Shown: piece by piece, positions 1 through 9,511 of the stretch
Position numbering within the stretch: position 1 is the stretch's first letter
How the letters are laid out: every line of letters begins with the position of its first letter
DNA from: Eubacteriaceae bacterium
GTDB taxonomy: Bacteria > Bacillota > Clostridia > Lachnospirales > Lachnospiraceae
NCBI GenBank assembly: GCA_910575665.1
Contig: CAJTFB010000017.1
Coordinates: forward strand, 27,171-91,170
Direction of reading: 5' to 3'
Length of the DNA: 64,000 nt
The notes under the pieces: generated by a model
The model's database searches: none
What the model was told of the DNA's origin: nothing
What the model saw: only the letters and a program-made list of their open reading frames with translations
Position numbers and translations under genes: made by a program

Positions 1-93
1 ATTCTATCACATTTAATGAAAAAATAAAAGTGAAAGTTTTATGAACATATGATACTTTTTTCGTAGAAAAAAGCGCGAATTGCGAGTATTTTA

Positions 94-125
94 GGATTGC
101 GGAAGCACATAGTGCGGAGCAATCC
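94..125. repeat. Structured intergenic repeat (hairpin) downstream of trpA
   Basis: Outer arms GGATTGC/GCAATCC enclose an inner stem GCAC/GTGC. A relative at 7356-7389 keeps the same outer arms but has a different, still paired inner stem (TTGT/ACAA), so structure is conserved rather than sequence. Here it lies just after the trpA stop on the minus strand and is followed by an A-run on the plus strand (T-run on the minus strand), so it may help end the trp transcript. The remaining bases of 1-142 show no gene. Confidence 0.6.
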
Positions 126-142
126 GTGTATCATTCATCTGG

Positions 143-913
143 TCATCCCAGTGCCTCTTTCATGCTTCTCACATACTCTCCCACTTTTTCCACACACTCT
201 CTTCCATATTCTCCCACGATGCGGACGATGGCACTTCCCACGATCACTCCATCCGATACCGCTGCCATGTTCTCCGCCTGTTCTGGTGTAGAAATTCCAA
301 ATCCTACAGCACAGGGAATATCCTTTACTTTCTTTACCTCGCGGACCATCTCCGCCACGCCCTGGCTGATGTTGTCACGCACTCCTGTCACACCCAGACT
401 AGATACGCAGTAGATAAATCCCTGTGCCTCGGCAGCGATCGCCTTAATCCGTTCCTTAGAGGTGGGAGCAATAAGGGAAATGACGTCCAACTCATACTTG
501 TGGAATATCTGATCCAGCTCTTCCTTTTCCTCAAATGGCATATCCGGCACGATCACACCAGCCATACCGATTTCTTTGGTACGTTTCGCAAATTTTTCAA
601 TGCCATATACAAAGATTACATTGATATAAGTCATAAATACCATGGGCACATGAAAATGTTCTTTATTTTTTTCCAGCATATCAAATATTTTATCCGTTGT
701 AGTTCCGGCCGCCAACGCCCTTTCATCTGCCTGCTGGATCACGATACCCTCTGCCACCGGATCGGAAAAGGGAATTCCGATCTCGATGAGATCCGCCCCA
801 TTTTCCTGCATGGTATAGAGAATCTTTTCGGTAGTCTCCAGATCTGGATCTCCTGCTGTAATAAATGGTATAAATGCTTTTTTATTCTGAAATGTTTCTT
901 CTATTTTATTCAT
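143..913 (-). CDS. trpA: Tryptophan synthase alpha subunit
   Basis: TrpA cleaves indole-3-glycerol phosphate to indole and glyceraldehyde-3-phosphate and passes indole to TrpB through the complex tunnel. The 256-residue product has the TIM-barrel opening [11 protein letters not shown] and the active-site stretch [14 protein letters not shown]. The catalytic Glu is at about residue 44; the second acidic residue (Asp60 in E. coli) is Glu here, a variant I recall from other TrpA proteins. I place the start at the ATG at 913, which overlaps the trpB stop, because residues upstream of it are foreign to the family. Last gene of the trp operon. Confidence 0.97.
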   Translation of the reverse strand: MNKIEETFQNKKAFIPFITAGDPDLETTEKILYTMQENGADLIEIGIPFSDPVAEGIVIQQADERALAAGTTTDKIFDMLEKNKEHFHVPMVFMTYINVIFVYGIEKFAKRTKEIGMAGVIVPDMPFEEKEELDQIFHKYELDVISLIAPTSKERIKAIAAEAQGFIYCVSSLGVTGVRDNISQGVAEMVREVKKVKDIPCAVGFGISTPEQAENMAAVSDGVIVGSAIVRIVGEYGRECVEKVGEYVRSMKEALG

Positions 914-2090
914 AAATATCAACCCCCCTGTATCTGGCGATCGCCGCCACATCTTTGTCACCCCTGCCTGAAATATTTACTACGATGATCTGGTCCTTTT
1001 CCATTGTGGGCGCCAGTTTCCTTGCATAGGCAAGGGCATGAGAACTCTCGATGGCAGGAATGATCCCCTCTGTCCGGGACAGATATTCAAAGGCTGAAAC
1101 TGCCTCTTCATCCGTAATCGGAACATATTCTGCCCTCTTCTTATCATGCAGGTATGCGTGCTCTGGTCCGATCCCCGGATAATCCAGCCCGGCTGAGATG
1201 GAATATACCGGCGCGATCTGACCGTACTCATCCTGACAGAAATAGGACTTCATCCCGTGAAAGACGCCCATGCTGCCATTGGCAATCGTAGCTGCGTTTT
1301 TTTCTGTATGCACACCGTGTCCCGCCGCCTCACATCCGATCAGCCGCACTGTTTCATCTGGGATAAATTCATAAAAAGCCCCCATGGCGTTACTGCCGCC
1401 GCCCACACAGGCGATAACCGCATCCGGCAGCTTTCCTTCGATCTGCATCAGCTGTTCTTTGATTTCTTTTCCGATAACACTTTGAAAATCTCTTACAATC
1501 TCAGGAAATGGCGCCGGCCCCATAACCGATCCGATCACGTAGTGGGTATCCTCGATGCGGTTCGTCCACTCCCTCAGTGTCTCATTTACGGCATCTTTCA
1601 GAGTCTGGGTGCCACTGGTCACAGCATGGACCTTTGCTCCTAAAAGCTCCATACGAAATACATTCAATGCCTGACGCTCCGTATCCTCTTTTCCCATAAA
1701 TACTTCACATTCCATGCCAAGCAGTGCCGCGATGGTAGCTGTCGCCACACCGTGCTGTCCGGCTCCTGTCTCAGCGATCAGCCGGGTTTTTCCCATCTTC
1801 TTTGCCAGCAATGCCTGCCCCAACGCATTATTCAACTTATGAGATCCGGTGTGGTTCAGATCCTCCCGCTTCAGATAAATCTTTGCCCCGCCAAGATCTT
1901 TTGTCAGCCGCTCTGCATAGTACAGGATCGACGGCCGCCCCACATAATTTGCCAGTAACTCCTGAAACTCACGGACAAATTCCGGATCCTCCTTATATTT
2001 GTTATATGCTTCCTCTAGTTCGATCACAGCATTCATCAGCGTCTCCGGTATATACTGTCCGCCATAAACGCCAAAACGTCCTTTCGACAT
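906..2090 (-). CDS. trpB: Tryptophan synthase beta subunit
   Basis: PLP enzyme that condenses indole with serine to give tryptophan. The product is 394 residues, the normal TrpB length. The PLP lysine sits in [13 protein letters not shown] (Lys85), the phosphate-binding loop GGGSNA is present, and the N-terminus [16 protein letters not shown] is typical of TrpB1. A strong ribosome site GGGGAGGAA precedes the ATG. It lies between trpF (17-bp gap) and trpA (overlap), so it is translated as part of trpEGDCFBA. Confidence 0.98.
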   Translation of the reverse strand: MSKGRFGVYGGQYIPETLMNAVIELEEAYNKYKEDPEFVREFQELLANYVGRPSILYYAERLTKDLGGAKIYLKREDLNHTGSHKLNNALGQALLAKKMGKTRLIAETGAGQHGVATATIAALLGMECEVFMGKEDTERQALNVFRMELLGAKVHAVTSGTQTLKDAVNETLREWTNRIEDTHYVIGSVMGPAPFPEIVRDFQSVIGKEIKEQLMQIEGKLPDAVIACVGGGSNAMGAFYEFIPDETVRLIGCEAAGHGVHTEKNAATIANGSMGVFHGMKSYFCQDEYGQIAPVYSISAGLDYPGIGPEHAYLHDKKRAEYVPITDEEAVSAFEYLSRTEGIIPAIESSHALAYARKLAPTMEKDQIIVVNISGRGDKDVAAIARYRGVDIYE

Positions 2091-2107
2091 CTTTTATTCC
2101 TCCCCTT

Positions 2108-2740
2108 CTACGGCATTCGATAAGAATGCACTATTTCTATAATTTTTTTTATTTTTTCCTTATCTTTGACTCCATTTGTCTCAACTCCGCCACTCACATC
2201 AATGCCGATACAGCAGCCTTTATCCTTTACTGTGGACAGTGCCTGGCGGATATTGCCTGCCTCGATCCCTCCTGCCAGCAGATAGGAATGCTTCAACTCC
2301 TCCGGTATCAGTTCCCAGGAAAAGGTCTCTCCAGTACCTCCGTACTGCCCTCTGTGGTAAGTATCTAACAACAGATAGTCCACCGGCAGCCGGTCAGTCA
2401 GAAGGATATCCTCCGGGTTTTTCACCCGCACCGCTTTGATGATCGGTGCTTCTGTCATGCCACGAAGCGCCCGGATATATTCTTCCGTCTCATCCCCATG
2501 CAGCTGAATCACATCGATGGTCCCCTTACCAGCAATTGCAGCCACGGCTTCTTCCGGCGCATTGACAAACACGCCAAACGCCTGAATCCGTGGGTCCAGC
2601 TCCCGTCTCAAAAGAGCTGCCTGATCCTCTGTCACTTTTCTTTTTGTATCCGCAAAGATAAATCCCGCATAATCCGGCATTGTCTCATTGAGATACCGGA
2701 CATCTTCCTCTCTGCGAATCCCGCAAATCTTTATTTTCAT
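2108..2740 (-). CDS. trpF: Phosphoribosylanthranilate isomerase
   Basis: Amadori isomerase of the tryptophan pathway, converting PRA to CdRP. At 210 residues it is a standalone TrpF, not fused to TrpC. Catalytic Cys is in the N-terminal MKIKICGI; the catalytic Asp is in LLLDTYHRGQYGGTG. The start ATG overlaps the trpC stop in an ATGA arrangement, which implies translational coupling. Confidence 0.96.
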   Translation of the reverse strand: MKIKICGIRREEDVRYLNETMPDYAGFIFADTKRKVTEDQAALLRRELDPRIQAFGVFVNAPEEAVAAIAGKGTIDVIQLHGDETEEYIRALRGMTEAPIIKAVRVKNPEDILLTDRLPVDYLLLDTYHRGQYGGTGETFSWELIPEELKHSYLLAGGIEAGNIRQALSTVKDKGCCIGIDVSGGVETNGVKDKEKIKKIIEIVHSYRMP

Positions 2741-3528
2741 TTACTCACATCCATTCCTCGCAGCTTCGCCAGCGTTTTTTTCTTGTCGCCGCTGCGCATC
2801 AGCGTCTCACCGATCAGAACACCGCTCACACCACCTTGTTCCAACACCTCGATATCTTCTCTTGTGCGGATTCCACTCTCCGCTACAAACAGTATATTTT
2901 TTGGTATTTTTTCCCGAAGCCTCAGACAATTATTTATATCCACCTGAAAGGTCTTCAAGTCTCTGTTATTGACGCCTATGATCCGCGCCCCGGCGCGGAC
3001 TGCCCTGCGGATCTCTTCCTCATCATGGGCTTCCACCAGCGCAGACAACCCCAGGCTTTCACACAATTCGATCCACTCCGCGAGTACCGCTTCCGAAAGA
3101 AGGGAACAGATCAGCAGTACCGCACTGGCTCCGATCACCTTCGCCTCATAAATCATATATTCATCGATGATAAAATCTTTTCGCAGAAGTGGGGTATTCA
3201 CCTTCCGATGAATTTCTTCCAGATATTTGGTACTTCCCATAAAATAATCCGGCTCCGTCAGCACAGAAATACTGTCTGCCCCCGCTTCCTCATATTCCCT
3301 GGCAATATCCACATAAGGAAAGTCTTCTGCAATAACCCCCTTGGACGGCGAAGCTTTCTTGATCTCACAGATAAATGCTGCCTTCTCACCGCGAAGAGGG
3401 ATCTCAAAGGGAAATTCATTCTCTACCGGCAGGGAGCAGGCGTTTCGTTTCATCTCTTCCAGGGAAATTTTCTGTTTGCAAATTTCCACCCTTTTTTTAG
3501 TGGCTGCCGTTATTTCATCTAAAATCAT
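2737..3528 (-). CDS. trpC: Indole-3-glycerol-phosphate synthase
   Basis: Closes the indole ring from CdRP. The product has 263 residues and shows the TIM-barrel signatures FICEIKKASPSKGVI, DADSISVLTEPDYF-like, LLRKDFIIDEYMIYEAK, IGVNNRDLKTF and VAESGI. It sits between trpD (10-bp gap) and trpF (ATGA overlap) in the operon. Confidence 0.97.
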   Translation of the reverse strand: MILDEITAATKKRVEICKQKISLEEMKRNACSLPVENEFPFEIPLRGEKAAFICEIKKASPSKGVIAEDFPYVDIAREYEEAGADSISVLTEPDYFMGSTKYLEEIHRKVNTPLLRKDFIIDEYMIYEAKVIGASAVLLICSLLSEAVLAEWIELCESLGLSALVEAHDEEEIRRAVRAGARIIGVNNRDLKTFQVDINNCLRLREKIPKNILFVAESGIRTREDIEVLEQGGVSGVLIGETLMRSGDKKKTLAKLRGMDVSK

Positions 3529-3538
3529 TTTCTTCTCC

Positions 3539-4555
3539 TCACTGTCTGCTGGCTCTTATAAATTCTTCCATCTTCGCCAACGCCATACCGCCGTCTATCA
3601 CCTCTGCCGCCTTTCGCACTCCCTCTTCCATCGAAATCCCCGATGTTCCAAGATAGATCGCCACACCGGCATTCAAAAGGACAATGTCCCGTTTCACCCC
3701 AGTTTCTTTTCCCGAAAGTATATCTCTTGTGATCTGGGCATTTTCCTCCGGCGTGCCTCCCACCAGTTCTTCCTTCTGGCAGGGCTTCAAGCCGAACTGC
3801 TCCGGAGTGATGTCAAAGGATGTGAGTTTCCCGTCCCGGATCTCACAGCAGTGGGTAGAGCCCGTCAACGTGATCTCATCCAGGCCATCGCTTCCGCACA
3901 CAGCCATACCGCGTTTTACCCCAAGATTGCTGAGCACCTCTGCTAGCTTTTCTACCAGCGACCGGTCATACACGCCAAGAAGCTGTATCGCCGCCCCTGC
4001 CGGATTGGTCAGCGGACCGAGAATATTAAAGATCGTTCTTTCTCCCATCCCCTTTCTGACCGGTCCTACATTTTTCATGGAAGAATGATGATACTGAGCA
4101 AATAAAAAGCTCATTTTTGTATTGTCCAGTACCCTTCGGTTTTTTTCCACATCGATCATAATATCCGCACCAAGACTTTCCAGTACATCCGCTGCCCCGC
4201 TTTTACTGGAAACACTGCGGTTCCCATGTTTTGCTACCGGAATGCCAGCGGCGGCGATCACAAATGCCGCCGTGGTGGAAATATTGAACGTTCCCGCCTC
4301 ATCTCCGCCGGTTCCCACGATCTCCATTACATCGCAGGCGGGCTCAAGCTTTGCCGCCATCTCCCGCATCACCTGTGCTGACGCTGTGATTTCCGTGATC
4401 GTCTCTCCCTTCATCCGCAGTGCCGTCAGATAAGACGCCATCTGTATCTCCGATACCTCTCCTGACATAATTTCTTTCATAACCTCTTTCGCCATATCAT
4501 AATCGATATCTCTTCCATTTATCACTTCATGCAATGCCTCTTTGATCATATCCAT
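3539..4555 (-). CDS. trpD: Anthranilate phosphoribosyltransferase
   Basis: Transfers phosphoribose from PRPP to anthranilate. About 338 residues with the PRPP/Mg motif GTGGDEAGTFNIST and the KHGNRSVSSKSGAADVLE segment typical of TrpD. I prefer the ATG at 4555 (MDMIKEALHE), which has AGAAAGGATGG upstream; a GTG lies one codon earlier. The start overlaps the end of trpG by about 29 bp, so TrpG and TrpD are separate but coupled. Confidence 0.97.
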   Translation of the reverse strand: MDMIKEALHEVINGRDIDYDMAKEVMKEIMSGEVSEIQMASYLTALRMKGETITEITASAQVMREMAAKLEPACDVMEIVGTGGDEAGTFNISTTAAFVIAAAGIPVAKHGNRSVSSKSGAADVLESLGADIMIDVEKNRRVLDNTKMSFLFAQYHHSSMKNVGPVRKGMGERTIFNILGPLTNPAGAAIQLLGVYDRSLVEKLAEVLSNLGVKRGMAVCGSDGLDEITLTGSTHCCEIRDGKLTSFDITPEQFGLKPCQKEELVGGTPEENAQITRDILSGKETGVKRDIVLLNAGVAIYLGTSGISMEEGVRKAAEVIDGGMALAKMEEFIRASRQ

Positions 4556-5156
4556 CACCCATCCTTTCTCCCGGTTTCCCAGGAATTATATTCAACTGCA
4601 AAAAATTCTCTATCATCACTTTGCCATCCGGTGTCAAAATCGATTCTGGGTGAAACTGAAGCCCATACAATGGGTATTCCCGGTGTCTCACCGCCATTAT
4701 TTCATTTCTGTCATCCACTGATATAACTTTCAGTTCTCTGGGTATCGTATCCATGTCTGCGATCAGGGAGTGATATCTCGCCACATCTATCCGATTGGTC
4801 AGCCCCCTAAAAAGGGCATCGGTATGTTCGATCCAGACATTACTCTTTTTTCCATGCATCAGTTGTCTAGCATGGCAGATCTTTGCACCAAAGACTTCAC
4901 AGATCGCCTGATGTCCCAGACATACACCAAGAATCGGAATGTTTCCCTTGAGCCTTTGCACCACTTCCTCACACACTCCTGCATCTTTCGGGTATCCCGG
5001 TCCTGGTGAAAGGATAATATGGGAAGGTCCCCATTTTTCGATCTCCTCCACTGTATATTCATCGTTGCGCACCACCCGGACGTCCGGATCTAGTTCTCCC
5101 ACAAGCTGCACCAGATTGTAAGAAAAGCTGTCATAATTATCGATCAGTAATACCAT
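4527..5156 (-). CDS. trpG: Anthranilate synthase component II (glutamine amidotransferase)
   Basis: Supplies ammonia from glutamine to TrpE. Class I amidotransferase of about 209 residues: nucleophile Cys79 in ILGVCLGHQAI, and the His-Glu pair in LQFHPES (about 169-171). The ATG at 5156 (MVLLIDNYDSF) is chosen because GGAGAGACAG precedes it and the family begins there; the longer frame adds nine unrelated residues. The same protein type serves folate synthesis in some bacteria, but the position between trpE and trpD points to tryptophan. Confidence 0.95.
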   Translation of the reverse strand: MVLLIDNYDSFSYNLVQLVGELDPDVRVVRNDEYTVEEIEKWGPSHIILSPGPGYPKDAGVCEEVVQRLKGNIPILGVCLGHQAICEVFGAKICHARQLMHGKKSNVWIEHTDALFRGLTNRIDVARYHSLIADMDTIPRELKVISVDDRNEIMAVRHREYPLYGLQFHPESILTPDGKVMIENFLQLNIIPGKPGERMGDGYDQRGIA

Positions 5157-5194
5157 CTGTCTCTCCTTTCCACAAACAACCAAATCTGCTTCAT

Positions 5195-6676
5195 TCAGTT
5201 AGCTCGAGGGCACGAATCCATTCGCCCATTCCTGATTGCTTCCATTACTGCCCGCGCCTTGTTGGCAGATTCTTCATATTCCAAATGAGGTTGACTGTCA
5301 GCCACGATCCCTCCCCCTGCCTGGACATATACTTTTCCCTTCTTTTTTACCGCCATGCGGATGGCGATACAGGTATCCAGATTCCCACTAAAATCGATAT
5401 ACCCCAGCGCGCCGCCGTAGATCCCTCTCGGCTCGTTTTCCAGTTCATCAATAATCTCACAAGCACGGATCTTCGGTGCACCGGACAGGGTTCCCGCCGG
5501 CAGAACGGAACGGACAGCATCCAACGCATCACAATCTGGTCGGATATCTCCTTCCACCTGGGAGCAGATATGCATGATTTTCGAATATTTGTGAATCATC
5601 TTATATTCCGTCACCTCCACAGAGGAGAACTCAGAGATCCGCCCCAAATCATTCCGTCCCAAATCCACCAACATATTGTGCTCTGACAACTCTTTCTCGT
5701 CCAGAAGTAATTCTTCTTCCAGTGCCTTGTCTTCTTCCTCATTTTTTCCCCGTGGTCTGGACCCCGCCACCGGAAATGTCGTAAGCCTTCCATCTTGCAG
5801 CCGTACCAGAGTCTCCGGTGAGGTACTCATGATCTCCACATCATCCAGATTCATATATACCATATAAGGTGATGGATTTGTGGTCCGTAGCACTCGGTAT
5901 GGATTGATCAGGCTCCCCGAATATTCGCTGACAAACCGTCTCGACACCACCGCCTGAAAAATATCTCCCTCCCGGATATACTCTTTGGTCTTCTCCACGA
6001 TTTTCTCATATTCGTCTTTTGTCACATTACATGTAAATTTCACATCCTCACAAACAGGCTCCTCCTCGATCTCCACATCGGCACGGATCATGACGATCAT
6101 GTCTTCGATCTCCCTCTCTGCCTGCTCATATTGTCTCTCTATATCTCCTTTGGTGCTGACATTCGCAACCACCACGATTTTCTGTTTCAATTGATCATAG
6201 ACGATCACTTTATCAAACAACATCAGATCATAGTCATTAAATTCTCCCCGCTTGATGTTCAGCTTCGGCTCCGCGTGAGCGATCATCGCATAGGCAAAAT
6301 ACCCTACGAATCCTCCTGTAAAGGGTGGCATGCCCTCCAGCTTTGGCGACCGATAATCTTTCAATATCTCCCGGATCACAGCCAGAGAATCTTCTGTCGC
6401 GATGGTCTCCTTTTTTCCCTGTCTTTCCACTGTCACCATCTTTTTAAAGCAGGATACCCGCATGACCGGGTCGTATCCAAGGAAAGAATAACGCCCCCAT
6501 TTTTCTCCTCCTTCCACACTTTCCAGCAGATAAAAACGTTTGTTTTTTGCTGCCACATTCCGCAGCAATCCAATGGGGGTAATAACGTCTGCGAAGATCT
6601 CTTTCCGGATGGGAACAATATCGTACTCACCGGCATAACTTTTGATCTGTTGTAACACTTTGTCTTGATTTTTCAT
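5195..6676 (-). CDS. trpE: Anthranilate synthase component I
   Basis: Converts chorismate to anthranilate with TrpG. 493 residues, normal length. The N-terminal LLES motif (about residues 50-53, in FYLLESVEGGEKWGRYSFLG) is the known tryptophan feedback site, and the C-terminal chorismate-binding half contains GDIFQAVVSRRF, PSPYMVYM, FPVAGSRPRG and the PAGTLSGAPK stretch. First gene of the operon, downstream of the T-box. The leader between the T-box terminator and this ATG is unusually long (about 260 nt). Confidence 0.98.
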   Translation of the reverse strand: MKNQDKVLQQIKSYAGEYDIVPIRKEIFADVITPIGLLRNVAAKNKRFYLLESVEGGEKWGRYSFLGYDPVMRVSCFKKMVTVERQGKKETIATEDSLAVIREILKDYRSPKLEGMPPFTGGFVGYFAYAMIAHAEPKLNIKRGEFNDYDLMLFDKVIVYDQLKQKIVVVANVSTKGDIERQYEQAEREIEDMIVMIRADVEIEEEPVCEDVKFTCNVTKDEYEKIVEKTKEYIREGDIFQAVVSRRFVSEYSGSLINPYRVLRTTNPSPYMVYMNLDDVEIMSTSPETLVRLQDGRLTTFPVAGSRPRGKNEEEDKALEEELLLDEKELSEHNMLVDLGRNDLGRISEFSSVEVTEYKMIHKYSKIMHICSQVEGDIRPDCDALDAVRSVLPAGTLSGAPKIRACEIIDELENEPRGIYGGALGYIDFSGNLDTCIAIRMAVKKKGKVYVQAGGGIVADSQPHLEYEESANKARAVMEAIRNGRMDSCPRAN

Positions 6677-6734
6677 CCTTCATTCCTCCATTCTTTGACT
6701 GGATTCATGAGGCACATTTTGTGGAATCGCCCGC

Positions 6735-6931
6735 ATTCTTCGTGTCACTCCGTGACACTCATCATCGCGGCATTCGCCGCAACTCTTCTCTCTTCGCTTT
6801 GAGCCACTCATTCTTCGTGTCACTCCGTGACACTCATCATCGCGGCATTCGCCGCATATTCCTGTAAGAATATGTCCCTCTGCGTGCCAGCACGCAGGAA
6901 CATATTCTTACAGGAATGCGTGGCTCAAAGC
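6735..6931. repeat. Palindromic repeat cluster in trp leader
   Basis: A 47-bp sequence occurs twice (6735-6781 and 6810-6856); each copy holds two perfect hairpins, GTGTCAC/GTGACAC and GCGGC/GCCGC. The second copy sits inside a larger imperfect palindrome: arms at 6796-6807 and 6920-6931 (GCTTTGAGCCAC and its complement) and a 15-bp stem at 6861-6875 with 6900-6914. It lies after the T-box terminator and before trpE, so it should be transcribed as a long hairpin in the trp mRNA. Confidence 0.75.
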
Positions 6932-6936
6932 TAACG

Positions 6937-6984
6937 CGAAAAAAGCTTTTGTCCCTATCCTGGCAAGGAAAAGGGACAAAAGCT
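6937..6984 (-). terminator. T-box intrinsic terminator
   Basis: Stem AGCTTTTGTCCCT (minus strand, 6984-6972) pairs perfectly with AGGGACAAAAGCT (6956-6944) and is followed by T6. It competes with the T-box antiterminator. Confidence 0.92.
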
Positions 6985-7225
6985 CAAATTACTTCTGCGG
7001 TACCACCCAATTTGGTTATAGTATAACCCACTCATCATGCACCATCATGCACTCCTGTAGATAACGGTTCAGGTTTCCGTCAGCGTCTACTCGACATATC
7101 ACATCTTTCAAGCTGCCCTCACAAGTCCATTCACAACAAACATGCTGCTGTATCACACCAACCTACAGCTCTCTGAAAACATGACTTTGTTCCTACTACT
7201 CTTGTTCATCGGTTTATATCGATTT
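6937..7225 (-). promoter_or_regulatory. Tryptophan T-box riboswitch (tRNA-Trp sensing leader)
   Basis: Read on the minus strand. The T-box core GGGTGGTACCGC is at 7008-6997, followed directly by an intrinsic terminator (13-bp stem 6984-6972 with 6956-6944, then a T-run at 6943-6937). Upstream, Stem I has AGAGAGCTG and GGTTGGTG-type elements, and the specifier position reads TGG at 7129-7127 within GAATGGAC, matching tRNA-Trp. Uncharged tRNA-Trp should pair with the T-box and stop terminator formation, turning on trpEGDCFBA when tryptophan is short. The exact transcription start is uncertain, around 7210-7230. Confidence 0.93.
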
Positions 7226-7355
7226 GTTATGCTACCAGGATCAAAAGGTCAAAATGCTGTTCATACTTGCACGATAAGGCATTTGGACTTGGGATCCGCC
7301 AAACATGAGAACATAGCAATTTACATAGTAAATCAGCGAAGTTCGAATATTTGAG

Positions 7356-7389
7356 GGATTGCGGGAGTTGTGAAACAACGAAGCAATCC
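7356..7389. repeat. Structured intergenic repeat, second copy
   Basis: Same outer arms GGATTGC/GCAATCC as at 94-125, inner stem TTGT/ACAA in place of GCAC/GTGC; the bases just before both copies are also related. It lies downstream of the methyltransferase and upstream of the trp leader, so it probably serves as a hairpin after the minus-strand gene at 7484. Confidence 0.6.
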
Positions 7390-7483
7390 GTAGCATTAGT
7401 TGGGGGCAAATACTTTTCGACCCCAACATCTTGTCATTAGTATATCACCAATTTTCAAAATGTCAACAAAAAAATCATAAAAA

Positions 7484-8356
7484 TTATTTTATACCTCGTA
7501 ATACCATTGTCAAAGACATACTCGTATCCCATTGTTTTATGCCCGCATTGTATAATTCAATCCGCTTGTCATACCTTGCGTTGATCCGTTTCTTCATTTC
7601 TTGTATCTCTTCTTGCTTTACAACCCCAGGCGCAACATGAGTCAACGAATTCACGGCATCAATATTTGTTTGACGCTGTTCGTTTATCATTGCGTATGCC
7701 AATTCCTTTGAATTTTCTGGATTATCCGGAGTAAGATTGACCGTTAAATAATCGGTTGAAATCTGATGAAAACCGTACTTCTCCATGACAGACGGTAATT
7801 CACTTTCACTCATAGCATATTGACCGACATGATACTCTTGATCCATATTCTGACAAAATGGTTCAACCTTTCTCCATATTGCTTCTTCGAAACTACTTTG
7901 TTGGGCTGTACAATCTGCTATTATATTGATTCCTTTCCTAGCAGATAATACAATACAAATACCATTTGGTTTTAATACCCTGAATTGCTCCCCAAAGAAT
8001 TTGGACGGTTCAATATGCTCTTGAACGGTATTGGAAATAACAACATCAAATAAACCGTCCTCAAAGGGCAAAACTGTTGCATCCGCCTCCATAAATTTTA
8101 TATCAGGTGCTTGTTGTCTTGCAAATTGTATAAAAGCTGTGTCTCTGTCTATTCCGATAATTTCAGCATTTGGATACCATCTGGTAAGCGATTGAGTCAA
8201 CGCACCAGGACCACAGCCGATCTCCAAAATTCGTTTTTTATCATCCAAGCGAAACGCACTCATATACTTTTCTTTATACTCGTCAGAAAATCTTAATGTA
8301 CGGGAAAAATATAATGTTCCTATTTTTTGCACATAATCAGACCAAATCGTGTTCAT
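7484..8356 (-). CDS. Class I SAM-dependent methyltransferase, substrate unknown
   Basis: About 290 residues. The SAM-binding motif I is ILEIGCGPGALTQSL, followed by an acidic residue at the end of strand 2 (IIGIDRD), motif FMEADATVLPFEDGLFDVV and ISNTVQEHIEP, the order of a Methyltransf_11/25-type fold. The ATG at 8356 has GGAGGCGGCAG upstream and is preferred over one 8 codons earlier. No membrane segment or signal peptide. It is a single gene between the trp leader and a divergent ABC module, so context does not reveal the substrate. Confidence 0.85.
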   Translation of the reverse strand: MNTIWSDYVQKIGTLYFSRTLRFSDEYKEKYMSAFRLDDKKRILEIGCGPGALTQSLTRWYPNAEIIGIDRDTAFIQFARQQAPDIKFMEADATVLPFEDGLFDVVISNTVQEHIEPSKFFGEQFRVLKPNGICIVLSARKGINIIADCTAQQSSFEEAIWRKVEPFCQNMDQEYHVGQYAMSESELPSVMEKYGFHQISTDYLTVNLTPDNPENSKELAYAMINEQRQTNIDAVNSLTHVAPGVVKQEEIQEMKKRINARYDKRIELYNAGIKQWDTSMSLTMVLRGIK

Positions 8357-8657
8357 CTGCCGCCTCCAAACATAAATCAATTCATTTAAATTCTATTTCT
8401 AAAACATTTCAATTCCTCATTCCTGCATCAAATTTTTCTGGTGATCAGAATTCTTTGAAGAACGCAGCAACTCTTCTTCTCTTCCATTTTTTACTATTAA
8501 TTAATTTTTGTCAACTCGAAAATATGATTGAATTTTCTTCTAAAAATTAGTAAAAGAAAATTTATGACTATGATCATAGCACAAAAATCAAAAGATTTCA
8601 ACTATTGTTTGGTTAATAATCTTTAATTATTGTGTATATGAACCAAAAAACGTACCT

Positions 8658-8701
8658 TTCACCAACTGTAAGTATTATAATGCTCAGCCCTGTGCTATGA
8701 T
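8658..8701 (+). promoter_or_regulatory. Probable promoter and BceR-like operator of the ABC module
   Basis: TTCAC-CAAC-TGTAA (8658-8671) resembles an inverted BceR-type site (family consensus TNACA-N4-TGTAA), with one good half-site. An extended -10 TGCTATGAT follows (TATGAT 8696-8701); another TATAAT is at 8676-8681. AAAGGAGG precedes the ATG at 8738. The rest of 8357-8657 is AT-rich with no gene seen. Confidence 0.45.
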
Positions 8702-8737
8702 AAGATTAGATAAGTCAGTACCAAAGGAGGATATCAC

Positions 8738-9511
8738 ATGGAACCTGTTCTTCAGATTGAATCACTCAAAAAATATTATGGTAAATCTAAAAATCAAACA
8801 AAGGCACTGGATGGCATAACCTTTCAGGTAATGCCCGGAGAGTTTTTGGGCATTATGGGGAGCAGTGGATCCGGCAAATCTACACTGTTAAATTGTATTG
8901 CCGCCGTGATCCAGCCTGACAGCGGCAAAATCACAATGAAAGGCAAACAAGTTCAGATGCTCAAAGGAGCTGAGCTGGCGGACTACCGCGGAAAAGAGAT
9001 CGGGTATTTATTTCAAAATTTTGAACTGTTAGAGCATCTGACAGGACGCGAAAATATTCTGCTTCCCCTGTCCCTTCACGGTGTGCCGGAAAACGAGAGC
9101 AGAATACGCTTAGACCAACTGACGTCTTTTCTGGAGATTCGGGATGTCCTGAATAAATTTCCCCCTCAGATGTCAGGCGGCCAGAGACAGAGGATCGCTG
9201 CTGCCAGAGCATTAATCCTGAACCCAGGTATCATTCTCGCCGATGAACCGACAGGTGCCCTGGATTCTAAAAATGCGAAAACTTTAATGAAGAAACTATC
9301 CGGATTGAATGAAAATGAAAATTCTACAATCCTGATGGTAACCCATGATACCAATGCAGCCAGTTACTGCAAGCGCATCCTGTTTATCCAGGACGGCATT
9401 ATTTTCCACGAACTCCGCCGGGATCTTCCTGACGAATCCCAGCAGGAATTTTATTCACGGATCTTAAACGTAGTCGCACAGTTGGGAGGAGGCAGTGCCA
9501 ATGTTCTTTAA
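8738..9511 (+). CDS. BceA-like ABC transporter ATP-binding protein
   Basis: 257-residue ATPase: Walker A GSSGSGKST, signature MSGGQRQRIAAARAL, Walker B IILADEPTGALDS and the His-loop MVTHD. The ALDGITF and LLNCIA context is of the LolD/MacB/BceA subfamily. It is followed immediately by a large Bce-type permease and a two-component system, the standard arrangement of peptide-antibiotic sensing and resistance modules. Substrate specificity cannot be read from sequence. Confidence 0.92.
   Translation: MEPVLQIESLKKYYGKSKNQTKALDGITFQVMPGEFLGIMGSSGSGKSTLLNCIAAVIQPDSGKITMKGKQVQMLKGAELADYRGKEIGYLFQNFELLEHLTGRENILLPLSLHGVPENESRIRLDQLTSFLEIRDVLNKFPPQMSGGQRQRIAAARALILNPGIILADEPTGALDSKNAKTLMKKLSGLNENENSTILMVTHDTNAASYCKRILFIQDGIIFHELRRDLPDESQQEFYSRILNVVAQLGGGSANVL

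Noticed and set aside
6677..7430. Short open frames in the trp leader, including 7142-7354
   Set aside because: They overlap the T-box, are antisense or out of frame, and lack ribosome sites.
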